64,000 bases of DNA, from assembly GCF_000176855.2 (NCBI RefSeq), contig NC_015138.1, forward strand, positions 310,001 to 374,000, in the 5' to 3' direction. The notes below the pieces were generated by a model that was not told the origin of the DNA, did no database searches, and saw only the letters and a program-made list of their open reading frames with translations. Both the position numbers and the translations under genes were made by a program. This DNA is from Paracidovorax avenae ATCC 19860. GTDB lineage: Bacteria > Pseudomonadota > Gammaproteobacteria > Burkholderiales > Burkholderiaceae_C. Positions 19,719 to 27,489 of the stretch are shown piece after piece. Numbering within the stretch: position 1 is the stretch's first letter; each line of letters opens with the position of its first letter.

Positions 19719-20096
19719 TTACGGAGGCGCCGGCCGGGCCAGGGCCAGTGCGCGTTCGATGTTGGCATGCGCCAGGGCCACGTTGCCTCCCCGGGCCATG
19801 CGTACGCAGAAGTCGATCATCTCGCCCAGGTTGCCGTCGATGCCGCAGTGCATGGCACGCAGCGCGTCGAACCCGATCAGGATCAGGGCTGCGCCGTCCT
19901 CCAGCCCGGCCAGGCGCCCGGCCCGGTGCACCATGTAGAGACAGGCTGTGACCTGCTCGGGCGTGAGCGCTTCCTCGTCCGGAAACTCCTGCGCCTCCAG
20001 CCGGAACCAGCGCCGCGCCACCTGCACGATCCAGCGCTGTGTCTCTTCCAGGGTGGCCTGCTCCATCTGCTCCGGGGTGAATGCCATCACCGTCAT
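19719..20096 (-). CDS. Small helical protein, last gene of the vgrG island
   Basis: I do not recognise this 125-residue protein. It is acidic and largely helical (TPEQMEQATLEETQRWIVQVARRW...), with no signal peptide or membrane segment. Its ATG overlaps the stop of the DUF4123 gene (ATGA, 4 bp), so the two are translationally coupled and it likely works with the adaptor. ATG 20096 is preferred to the frame's upstream start because of this overlap. A role in effector loading is only inferred from position. Confidence 0.75.
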   Translation of the reverse strand: MTVMAFTPEQMEQATLEETQRWIVQVARRWFRLEAQEFPDEEALTPEQVTACLYMVHRAGRLAGLEDGAALILIGFDALRAMHCGIDGNLGEMIDFCVRMARGGNVALAHANIERALALARPAPP

Positions 20097-20695
20097 GGGC
20101 GGACTCCTTCCTGCGGGCCGGCCGTTCCGGCCCAATGGTGCTCCGTCACCCGCAGAGGAACCGTGGCCGGCACCAGACCCCACAGCCCCTTGCGCGCAGG
20201 GCCATGGCGGACGGTGCGCGTGCGTGCCGCGTCCCCGCCGCTCACCCAGGTCAGCCCGTCCAGACGGTCGCCCAGGATCCAGCGCAGCTGCCCCTCGGTG
20301 CCGATGCGCATGAAGCGGTCGAACACCCGCGCGTCATAGAAGCGGAAGTAGGCCGACTGACCGTCCGGCAGCCGCACCAGGCTGCTTTTCTTGAGCTGGA
20401 TGCGCGTGGCCTCCACGCCGGCCGTGCCACGCACGACCATGCTCCAGGCCCCGCCCCAGGCATAGGGCACGAGCCGCTCCAGATGCGGCGCCAGCGCGGC
20501 CATCGGCACCAGGTAGGGCGCCACGCGCGCCAGCGTGAGCGCCTTCACGCCGGAAAACAGGCAGTGGTGTTCGATGTTCGCCTGCCGCATTTGCTGCACC
20601 AGAGAGTGGTCGCGGGCGGAGTCGATCAAGGCGTAAAGGTTGGCAGCGTCGCTGCGCAGGTGGGCGATGAAGCGCGGGAGACTGGGAGAGGCCAT
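20093..20695 (-). CDS. DUF4123 type VI effector adaptor
   Basis: The 200-residue protein belongs to the DUF4123 (Tap/Tec) family, chaperones that load a cargo effector onto a VgrG spike. Typical features are LYALIDSARD near the N-terminus, APYLVPM, then LERLVPYAWGGAWSMVV and VRLPDGQSAYFRFYDARVFDRF. It lies at the far end of the island rather than next to vgrG. Its GC-rich composition matches vgrG and PAAR, not the AT-rich genes just upstream. It starts 17 nt after the preceding stop. An in-frame upstream ATG at 20776 overlaps that gene and is not favoured. Confidence 0.87.
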   Translation of the reverse strand: MASPSLPRFIAHLRSDAANLYALIDSARDHSLVQQMRQANIEHHCLFSGVKALTLARVAPYLVPMAALAPHLERLVPYAWGGAWSMVVRGTAGVEATRIQLKKSSLVRLPDGQSAYFRFYDARVFDRFMRIGTEGQLRWILGDRLDGLTWVSGGDAARTRTVRHGPARKGLWGLVPATVPLRVTEHHWAGTAGPQEGVRP

Positions 20696-20712
20696 GGCTG
20701 GGTGTGATTCGG

Positions 20713-21441
20713 TCAGCGGGCAGCAGCGCGCTGCCGGGGCTCTGCCGGACGTACGCTGCGGCAGAAGATTTCGCATTCATCGCCGTTTTCCGTGTCGCGG
20801 GGCGGAGGCGCCATGTACACGGCGATGTCGCTGGAGAGTTGGATCAAGACCAGTTCCGTGCCAATGGTGCAGCAGTATTCGATGAGCTGATACCCCACGG
20901 ATTCACCCCATCTCTGCCAAAAACCTCTGGAGTTCGCGGCGGCAGCAAGAGACATATGGCCATAATGGTTTCCGAGTTGCACTTCATCTGAGTAGTAGTA
21001 ATCGCCTTCAGCGATTTCCCACTTGTTTTCTTTATAGGTGAAGGCCCCGGCCGTCTTCTTGTCTTTGTTGAAGTTTGTCTTGACCACCAGAATCTTACTG
21101 GCTGGCCCGTCCATGGGGCGCCACTCGCATTCATTTTTCTCCGAGTCTGGGTAGCGGATGTCTCCCTTTCTGCAGAACCCCTCGAAGGCAGGGTGTTTGG
21201 CGTATTCCACTTGGAATTCACATTCTTCGATCCCATCCGTGTTGACGGTTCTTTGGGGTGCTGTGATTTTCAGATGGCGGGGAAGGTTGAAGGTGATGCC
21301 GCAGGAAGTGACTTGTCTTGGTTCTTTGGTTGTTTTTGGCCGGCTGGGCTCGGCGTTAGCGGTTTGCATTGCAAGGAATCCAATGAGTGAAATGGCTTTC
21401 ACATAGCAAGTCGCAAGGTTGTGGTTGGAGGTGAAGTTCAT
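20713..21441 (-). CDS. Secreted protein of the type VI cargo cassette, unrecognised
   Basis: I do not recognise this 242-residue protein. A signal peptide is likely (CYVKAISLIGFLAMQTANA, cut near residue 30). The mature part has several cysteines (SCGITF, ECEFQ, CRKGD, ECEW, EYCCTIG, ECEIFC), which suggests periplasmic disulfides. The body is AT-rich, but the last 20 or so codons (RSVRPAEPRQRAAAR) switch to high GC, so a recombination edge near 20,790 probably reshaped its C-terminus. Its 5' end is duplicated as a fragment at 22237-22303. A second immunity or accessory role is inferred from position only. Confidence 0.75.
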   Translation of the reverse strand: MNFTSNHNLATCYVKAISLIGFLAMQTANAEPSRPKTTKEPRQVTSCGITFNLPRHLKITAPQRTVNTDGIEECEFQVEYAKHPAFEGFCRKGDIRYPDSEKNECEWRPMDGPASKILVVKTNFNKDKKTAGAFTYKENKWEIAEGDYYYSDEVQLGNHYGHMSLAAAANSRGFWQRWGESVGYQLIEYCCTIGTELVLIQLSSDIAVYMAPPPRDTENGDECEIFCRSVRPAEPRQRAAAR

Positions 21442-21471
21442 TCGTTTCCCCTTGCAGTGATATTGAAATAA

Positions 21472-22218
21472 TTAGTCGGACTTTGGCAAGGTCAGGCCGG
21501 ATGGTGCAGGAATTTTCCTGAGCACCGTGGCGTATTCGAGGCTTTCATATCGTGTTTCTCCTTTTTCTGGCCTGTTTTCCTGGCTGAATAGCATGAGATA
21601 TATTTCTTTTTTGTCGCGAGAAATAGATATGGTATCCAGCGCGGTCGGCATGATGGCTTCGGGCGAGACATCAAATAAATAGGGCTCCACTTTGGGCCAT
21701 CTTTTTGCTAATTCATTACTATAATCTATATTCAAAATTATCATTCTTTGTTGGGCCGGCATTCCCCTTTCCCTGTATAGATCGCAAAAACTTTTCCACC
21801 CTTCGCCGTTTTCCCTTATGGCACAGTAGTCATCGCCGAACGGTGGGAATATCGTATAGATAAAACCCTCGCCCGATGGGCCGTTGGGCATGCCGTCTGG
21901 TCCCTTGAAGATCACGGTAGATATTCCAGTGGGCTGTATGTGAATTATTTTTCCAATCGGGAGATAAGCTTTGTTGTGTTTGTATATGCCGGGCCAATCA
22001 AGGGGGAGAGGCCGATTCATGTCAGCCTCGTGCCTGACCACTTGCCACCAGCCAGAGATTTCCATAATTGGTCTCTTAAATCGCTTGCGCGAGGGTTGGG
22101 CAATGTTGGGTGCGCTGGGAAATGCGGCCTGCGGGCTAATTAGAGATATAAGAAGAATGGTGAATATTTTTATCCAGAACGGTATTTTGATGGATGGATA
22201 CGTATGCTTGTTGATCAA
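21472..22218 (-). CDS. Immunity-like periplasmic protein, copy B (TTG start)
   Basis: The 248-residue protein has a signal peptide (IPFWIKIFTILLISLIS...AFPS) and is a close paralogue of the gene at 22304-23026. The match is strong from IAQPSRKRFKRP to the end IPAPSGLTLPKSD; the N-terminal 30 residues differ. Shared blocks include EISGWWKVVRHEA-type, GPDGMPNGPSGEGFIYTIF and FGDDYCAIR. No ATG is available: the first in-frame start is TTG 22218, directly after an in-frame TAA, with a weak ribosome site. It is inferred to protect the periplasm from the muramidase encoded upstream; no lysozyme-inhibitor family was recognised. Confidence 0.8.
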   Translation of the reverse strand: MINKHTYPSIKIPFWIKIFTILLISLISPQAAFPSAPNIAQPSRKRFKRPIMEISGWWQVVRHEADMNRPLPLDWPGIYKHNKAYLPIGKIIHIQPTGISTVIFKGPDGMPNGPSGEGFIYTIFPPFGDDYCAIRENGEGWKSFCDLYRERGMPAQQRMIILNIDYSNELAKRWPKVEPYLFDVSPEAIMPTALDTISISRDKKEIYLMLFSQENRPEKGETRYESLEYATVLRKIPAPSGLTLPKSD

Positions 22219-22236
22219 TGGTTATCTCGAAATAAT

Positions 22237-22303
22237 GGCAAGTCGCAAGGTTGTCGTTGGAAATGAAGTGCATTGGTTTCCCCTCGCTGTGATATTGAAA
22301 TAA
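22237..22303 (-). pseudogene. Truncated duplicate of the 5' end of the 20713-21441 gene
   Basis: This stretch aligns with 21405-21471: leader, ribosome site (GGGGAAACCA) and the first dozen codons. Its ATG at 22273 begins MHFISNDNLATC, against MNFTSNHNLATC in the intact gene. The offset is exactly 832 bp, the same as between the two immunity-like genes. Past codon 12 the sequence runs into the upstream end of copy B. It marks the junction of a tandem duplication. Confidence 0.8.
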
Positions 22304-23026
22304 TCAGTCGGACCTTGGTAAGGTTAAGCCGGATGGTGCGGGAATCCTCCTCAATATTGTTGCATATTCGAAGCCTTCGTATTCCTTTTCTCCATTTTTC
22401 GGTCTGTTTTCTGGGCGGAGCAGCATCAGGTAGAGTTCTTTTTTATCCCGAGAAATTGATATGGAATCCAGTGCGGTCGGCATGATGGCTTCAGGCACGA
22501 CATCAAATAAATAAGGTTCCACTTTGGGCCATTTTCTTGCCAATCGATCGTTGAAATCTATATCAAGAATTATCATTCTTTGTTGGACTGGCACTCCCCT
22601 TTCTCTGTATATGTCGCAAAACTGTTTCCACCCTTCGCCGTCATCTCTTATGGCACAGTAGTCATCGCCGAACGGTGGAAATATCGTATATATAAAGCCT
22701 TCACCCGATGGGCCGTTAGGCATGCCGTCTGGCCCCTTGAGGATCATGGTGGATATTCCAGTGGGCTGTATGTGAATTATTTTGCCAACCGGGAGATAGG
22801 CTTTGTTGTGTTTGTATATGCCGGGCCAGTCAGGGGGGAGAGGCCGGTTCATGCCAGCCTCGTGCCTGACAACTTTCCACCAGCCAGAGATTTCCATGAC
22901 TGGCCTCTTAAATCGCTTGCGCGAGGGTTGGGCGATGTCGGACGCACTGGGAAATGCGTTTTGTAAGCCGATAAGCGACAAGAGGGAAATCATGAATAAT
23001 CTTTTTGGGTAGGAGGTTTGTTTCAT
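22304..23026 (-). CDS. Immunity-like periplasmic protein, copy A
   Basis: The 240-residue protein starts at an ATG with a good AGGAGG-like ribosome site 14 nt after the effector stop. It has a signal peptide (MKQTSYPKRLFMISLLSLIG...AFPS). Being directly downstream of a peptidoglycan hydrolase and exported to the periplasm, it fits the pattern of a cognate type VI immunity protein. I know no named family for it. The AT-rich composition matches the toxin half of the effector. Confidence 0.82.
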   Translation of the reverse strand: MKQTSYPKRLFMISLLSLIGLQNAFPSASDIAQPSRKRFKRPVMEISGWWKVVRHEAGMNRPLPPDWPGIYKHNKAYLPVGKIIHIQPTGISTMILKGPDGMPNGPSGEGFIYTIFPPFGDDYCAIRDDGEGWKQFCDIYRERGVPVQQRMIILDIDFNDRLARKWPKVEPYLFDVVPEAIMPTALDSISISRDKKELYLMLLRPENRPKNGEKEYEGFEYATILRRIPAPSGLTLPRSD

Positions 23027-23040
23027 GAAATATATCTAAT

Positions 23041-24018
23041 CTATTGGTCGCCGGAATTTTTTGCAGGCATGGATGCATATAAGTAGTCACGTTCTCGCCT
23101 GCTGCTAGGTATTTTTTCCCGATCGCCTTCCAAAATTGCCTGCTTCATTTTTGGATGGATGCCCCAAGTTTGGTAGACATTGGAGAGTAAGGCAGTCTGT
23201 TGTTCAGTTGTCAAATCTATAAATCTTGGGGAGCCTTCTGGATTCTTTTTCTCAAAGAGTTCTATTGCTCTTCTGGTGGCTTCTTCGCCAGCACGTAGAT
23301 TCAATAAATCAGCTTCTTTCTGTGTGATTTCCAAAGAGTTTTTTCGGGCAAGCGCGCATGCTTCTCCACCTATCTTGCCAAAATATGGTTTTATTTTCTC
23401 GGATAATTTGTCAAAATCTTCCTCTGCAATAATGTTATTTCTTTTGTTGAATTTCTCCAATTCTTTTTTATATACATTATAATCTTGACCTCCGAAATCT
23501 ATCCCTTTGGCAATTGTCACGCCGGCGTTGTTTGGGTCTCCGTTTTTCATTTTTCCTTGCAGTCTAGTGTTCCCCTCTCTTTTCGTCATCGAAGGTCCGC
23601 CATCAGGTTCGTTGACCGGCCACCACGGTACATAGGATTTAAGATAGACGCCTTCCCATTTGGCGATTGGCGCCAGGTCTATTTTTGTTCCTAGAGATGC
23701 GTTTATGATTTTTGCAATCTCCAGATTGAGTGCCCCTTTTCTTGTTTCATCTGCTGGCAGACAGGGAATATTCCCCGTGAGACATTTCCGTTTCAGCTTC
23801 CCCTCCTTCTCCTTGATCTCCTGATCCAGCCTCCGCGCCTCTTCCGCATACCCCTCCGCCTTGCGGTCCAATTTCTGTCGTTCCTTTTTTAACCCGGGCA
23901 ATTCCGCCTTGGCCTTCTCCTGTTCCTGGCGGCATTCCTCGGCCGTCTTGCGCAGCGCACGTTCGCGCGAGAGGGCGTCCTTGTCGTAGTCGGGAAGGTC
24001 TTCTTCCTTGAGTGCCAT
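23041..24018 (-). CDS. Type VI effector: coiled coil plus pesticin-like muramidase
   Basis: The 325-residue protein has a charged coiled coil at about 15-80 and a C-terminal domain with the pesticin/T4-lysozyme-like catalytic set: Glu122 in KWEGVY, Thr168 and Asp174 in AGVTIAKGIDFGG. The Thr-Asp spacing of 6 equals that of pesticin (Thr201, Asp207). It should cleave the glycan of peptidoglycan after delivery to the periplasm of a rival. There is no signal peptide, as expected for VgrG/PAAR delivery. GC content falls sharply near codon 78 (about 23,790), so the toxin half looks swapped onto a local N-terminus. PAAR lies upstream, immunity-like genes downstream. Confidence 0.87.
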   Translation of the reverse strand: MALKEEDLPDYDKDALSRERALRKTAEECRQEQEKAKAELPGLKKERQKLDRKAEGYAEEARRLDQEIKEKEGKLKRKCLTGNIPCLPADETRKGALNLEIAKIINASLGTKIDLAPIAKWEGVYLKSYVPWWPVNEPDGGPSMTKREGNTRLQGKMKNGDPNNAGVTIAKGIDFGGQDYNVYKKELEKFNKRNNIIAEEDFDKLSEKIKPYFGKIGGEACALARKNSLEITQKEADLLNLRAGEEATRRAIELFEKKNPEGSPRFIDLTTEQQTALLSNVYQTWGIHPKMKQAILEGDREKIPSSRRERDYLYASMPAKNSGDQ

Positions 24019-24086
24019 GGGTTTCAGAGTCTTTCGGTGTCGATGGAATGGGGCCGGGCGGGCTCGGGCCGCGCGACGGCTTCACG

Positions 24087-24428
24087 TCACGGTCCATGCG
24101 CCGGCACGACGAAGGCTGCGCCCTCGTCGGCGGCGGCCTGCATGCAGGCTTCGTCCTTGTCGCGGCCGATGCGCACCGTGGGGCAGCCCTGGGCGATCAC
24201 GCCGTGGCAGGCGACTTCATCGCCGACGCGGGCGGCGGGGCGCCCGGCCAGCCGCACGGAGGGCTCGCCTTCGGTGATGGGTTCGATGCCTCTGTTGTGG
24301 CGCACCCGGTCGCCCATGCGGGCGGCGGGTTGCCCCCCGATGCGGACGGTGGGGGCGCCTTCCAGGATGGGGCCGGCGCCGCGCTGGTGGGCGACGTCGT
24401 CGTGCATGCGGGCAGCGGGTTGGGCCAT
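24087..24428 (-). CDS. PAAR-domain spike-tip protein
   Basis: The 113-residue PAAR protein caps the VgrG trimer and helps pierce the target membrane. Three repeats of the type GGQPAARMGD, LAGRPAARVGD and AARMHDD mark the cone fold. The C-terminal 25 residues (DKDEACMQAAADEGAAFVVPAHGP) extend past the cone and could help bind the next gene product. It lies 45 nt after vgrG and 68 nt before the effector, so it likely shares one transcript. Confidence 0.9.
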   Translation of the reverse strand: MAQPAARMHDDVAHQRGAGPILEGAPTVRIGGQPAARMGDRVRHNRGIEPITEGEPSVRLAGRPAARVGDEVACHGVIAQGCPTVRIGRDKDEACMQAAADEGAAFVVPAHGP

Positions 24429-24473
24429 GGCGGGTCGATCGCTTTTTCTGTCGGTATCTGGGTGCGGGGTCGG

Positions 24474-27230
24474 TCAGGGCTTGGCGCTCCAGCCCGGCGT
24501 TTTGCCCATGGCCGCAGGGCCGGCGGAACCGGCAGGGGCGCTGGCCACCCTGCCGCCACTGCCACCCGCCCCGCCCAGGCCGGCGATGCCTCCGGCCAGC
24601 CCGGCCAACCCGGCGATCGCGCCCAGGTCGCCGTTCTTCAGGGCCTTGGCGGTGTCGAGCAGTCCCTTGGCCTGCTGGAGTGCGCCGAGGGCGCTTTGCA
24701 GGCCCGCGGCGCCGCCGCCCATGGCGGCGCTCGCGGCGGACTCCGCCTGGCTCTCCGCGGTGTCGGCGGCCTGTTGCGCGGCGTCGCCGGGTGCATCGCT
24801 GGCGGGCGGAGGCGTTTCGGGCGCGGGCTGGCTGCTGCCGCAGTTGAGGTCGATGAGCCCGGCGTCCGCGTTGATCGCGGCGCTGGCCTGCATTTCGATG
24901 TGCGTTCCCTGCAGGTAGATGCCGCCGTCGCTGCGCAGCACGATCTTCGCCGCGCCGCAGGCCAGTTCCAGGTGCTCGCCGGCCTGGGCGAAGAGCACCT
25001 TGCCGGCGCGGGTTTCCTGGCGCTCGCCCACGTTCACTGTCTGGGTGCGGCCGACCTGCAGGTTCCAGGCCTTGCCGATGTCCTGGGTGTAGGTGTCACC
25101 CACGTCGAGGCGCTTGGTCCTGCCCACCTGGGTGCTCTGCTGCAGGCCGACCAGCGTGTTCATCGCCACGCCCACGTTGAGGCTGTAGCCCAGGCCGACG
25201 TTGTCCATGCGCGCCATGCCCACGTTCTGCAGCGACATCCGGCCGATGGTTTCGGTCTTGGTCTTGCCCACGCGCAGGGACCAGTTCCTGCCGATCCGGT
25301 CTTTCTCGTTGTTGCCGATGGTCTTGGCCCGGTTGGCGCCAATGGAGACCTGCTCGTTGCGGCCGACGTCCTCCATGCGGTCCACGCCGATCGATACCGT
25401 TTCGTCCAGATCGACCCGTTCGCGGCGGTTGCGGTGGATGGTGATGGATTCGTCCCGGTCCACCGTTTCGGTGCGGTTGGAGTGAATGGTGATGGTCTCG
25501 TCGCCATCCACTTCCTCGGTGCGCCAGCCGTGCACCGTGATCTTCTCGTTGCGGTCCACCGTCTCGGTGCGGTCCCGGTGGATGGTGTTCGTCTCGTCCC
25601 GGTCGATCGTCTTGGCCCGGTCATTGCCGACCCAGTGCGCTTCATCGTTCTCGACCTCGATGAGCTGGTCCTTCTGCGCATGCAGCCATAGCTGCTCCGC
25701 GCCCTTCCTGTCCTCGAAGCGGATCGCGTTGGCATCGCCGGCGCCGTTCTTCATGCCGTCGCCGGTCGCGCCGCCCTTGCTCGATCGTGTCTTGATACCG
25801 GACTGCGTGGCATTGCCCGGTAGTGCCCAGGGTGGCATGTTCGCCGCGTTGTAGACGCTGCCTATGACGATCGGATAGTCCGGATCGCCGTTCACGAAAT
25901 CGATCACCACTTCGTGCCCTATGCGGGGGATGGATACTGCCCCGAAGCCTGAGCCGGCCCAACTGGTCGCCACGCGCACCCAGCAGCTGGAATGCTCGTC
26001 CATCGCACCCAGCCGGTCCCAGTGGAACTGCACCTTGATGCGGCCGTATTCGTCGGTCCAGATTTCCTCTCCTGCCGGCCCCACGACCACGGCGGTCTGC
26101 GGGCCTGTCGTGCGTGGCTTGGGTGTTTTTCTTGCCGGGGTATAGGGCAGGCTCGTGGGCTGGGCCGTGAGGCTGAATTTCTGGAAGGAGCCCTGCTCTT
26201 CGTTGCTCTTGAGCGCTTCTCCCGGCTTGGCGCTGTTGACCGAGGACGTGCCCGGGTTCTCGTGCAGGTGGTAGGTGACGCCGGTGATGAGGTACTGGCG
26301 GTTCTGGTCACCGCGCGGGTAGTTTTCCAGCGTGAAGGTATAGCCAGGTGCGATGCTGCGGTGGCGGGACTCGCCCTTGACGGTGCTGTGGCCCGTCAGC
26401 CCTTCCTGCAGGCGCACGCGGGCGTACTGCTCGCCGTCGCCGTGCTGCACGTAGCCACCCGGCCATTCGTAGATCTCGTAAGCATCGTGCGCGTGGCCCG
26501 GCGGCTGCTGGCGCATGTTGGAGAGGTCCGACCTCGGCTTCTTGAAGTCGTAGTCGTCGTTGTAGTACCGGCCCGACTTGATTTCCTCGCTGAGCACCCA
26601 GGCATGGATATTCTCTCGGTCGGCCGTGGCCGACTTCTCCGGCGGGTGGAACGGAATGGTTGCCGCGCCCGGCAAGGGTTCGTGGCAACCTACGATGTCG
26701 TCGGCGATCACCAGGGTGTGCTGGCCGCTCGCGTGCTGGAAGTAGTAGTAAGCGCCCTCATGCTCGAGCAGCCGCGAGACGAAGTCGAAGTCGCTCTCGC
26801 CGTATTGCACGCAGTAGTCCCAGCTGCGATAAGCCCGCGTGAGCTTGAACTGCATCGGGTAGCCGTACCGGCCCAGCACCTCCTGGACGATCTGCGGAAC
26901 GGTCTTGAACTGGAAGATTCTGAAATCCTGCCGCCGCGTGGCCACCCACAGCCAGGGCTGCAGGCGCAGGTGGTACGAATAGAAGCGGTGGTCCTGCCCT
27001 TGCATGCCGAAGCGGGTGACCAGTCCATCGAGGTATCGGCGCCCGCCGCCCTGCGTTTCGATCTCCACCGTCGCCGTTTTGCCGAGCAGTGCCTTGGGAT
27101 CGATGTTCCGGCTCTCCGAGCGCAGGTCGATGTCGAAGGAGAAAAGCTGGCTCAGCTCCTCGCTGCCCCGCAGCTGCCGGAACTGCAGTTGCTCTCCCAG
27201 GGGCGTCCGGATGGTGACGCGGCGTGTCAT
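24474..27230 (-). CDS. vgrG: Type VI secretion spike protein VgrG
   Basis: The 918-residue VgrG begins at ATG 27230 (MTRRVTIRTPLGEQLQFRQL); the frame is open 14 residues further, without support. Residues 1-370 are the gp27-like base, the gp5-like OB fold is at about 380-453 (DEYGRIKVQFHWDR), and a long triple-helix needle at about 545-740 is made of short repeats of the type TIDRDET/TIHRDRT. A DUF2345-like region follows (LELACGAAKIVLRSDGGIYLQG), then an Ala/Gly tail. No enzymatic tail domain is seen, so cargo is carried by PAAR and the adaptor. No core type VI structural genes are in the window; this is an orphan island. Confidence 0.95.
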   Translation of the reverse strand: MTRRVTIRTPLGEQLQFRQLRGSEELSQLFSFDIDLRSESRNIDPKALLGKTATVEIETQGGGRRYLDGLVTRFGMQGQDHRFYSYHLRLQPWLWVATRRQDFRIFQFKTVPQIVQEVLGRYGYPMQFKLTRAYRSWDYCVQYGESDFDFVSRLLEHEGAYYYFQHASGQHTLVIADDIVGCHEPLPGAATIPFHPPEKSATADRENIHAWVLSEEIKSGRYYNDDYDFKKPRSDLSNMRQQPPGHAHDAYEIYEWPGGYVQHGDGEQYARVRLQEGLTGHSTVKGESRHRSIAPGYTFTLENYPRGDQNRQYLITGVTYHLHENPGTSSVNSAKPGEALKSNEEQGSFQKFSLTAQPTSLPYTPARKTPKPRTTGPQTAVVVGPAGEEIWTDEYGRIKVQFHWDRLGAMDEHSSCWVRVATSWAGSGFGAVSIPRIGHEVVIDFVNGDPDYPIVIGSVYNAANMPPWALPGNATQSGIKTRSSKGGATGDGMKNGAGDANAIRFEDRKGAEQLWLHAQKDQLIEVENDEAHWVGNDRAKTIDRDETNTIHRDRTETVDRNEKITVHGWRTEEVDGDETITIHSNRTETVDRDESITIHRNRRERVDLDETVSIGVDRMEDVGRNEQVSIGANRAKTIGNNEKDRIGRNWSLRVGKTKTETIGRMSLQNVGMARMDNVGLGYSLNVGVAMNTLVGLQQSTQVGRTKRLDVGDTYTQDIGKAWNLQVGRTQTVNVGERQETRAGKVLFAQAGEHLELACGAAKIVLRSDGGIYLQGTHIEMQASAAINADAGLIDLNCGSSQPAPETPPPASDAPGDAAQQAADTAESQAESAASAAMGGGAAGLQSALGALQQAKGLLDTAKALKNGDLGAIAGLAGLAGGIAGLGGAGGSGGRVASAPAGSAGPAAMGKTPGWSAKP

Positions 27231-27288
27231 TGTGATCGGGTTCAGCCCTTGCGGCCGAACGGTAGAGTTCAAAACGGGCGCGATGATA

Positions 27289-27300
27289 GGAAGCGCTTCC
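27289..27300. promoter_or_regulatory. 12-bp perfect palindrome upstream of vgrG
   Basis: GGAAGCGCTTCC lies about 60 bp upstream of the vgrG start in the vgrG/glcE divergent gap (27231-27489). It may be an operator for the island; the binder is unknown. Confidence 0.35.
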
Positions 27301-27334
27301 AGGGCAGGGAAGGGCTTCCCGAAATTTGTTTTGT

Positions 27335-27349
27335 GTCCGAATGTCGGAC
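27335..27349. promoter_or_regulatory. Inverted repeat in the vgrG/glcE gap
   Basis: GTCCGA-ATG-TCGGAC is a perfect 6-bp inverted repeat in a locally AT-rich stretch midway between the two start codons. It is a candidate operator for either gene. Confidence 0.35.
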
Positions 27350-27489
27350 GTTATGGCGGTGCAAATAAGCCGTTATGCGAGGGTGCCGGCATGGGCCTTT
27401 TCGTGCCTCTCCAGGCTTCACGCGCCGCATTCAAAAAATTCACGCCGGCGCCAGGCGCCCCGGCCCGGGGCTGCCGCTACGATGCAGCC

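Noticed and set aside
25160..25700. Short repeats suggestive of a CRISPR-like or satellite array
   Set aside because: They are codon-level repeats of the VgrG beta-helix needle, in frame and degenerate at the DNA level.
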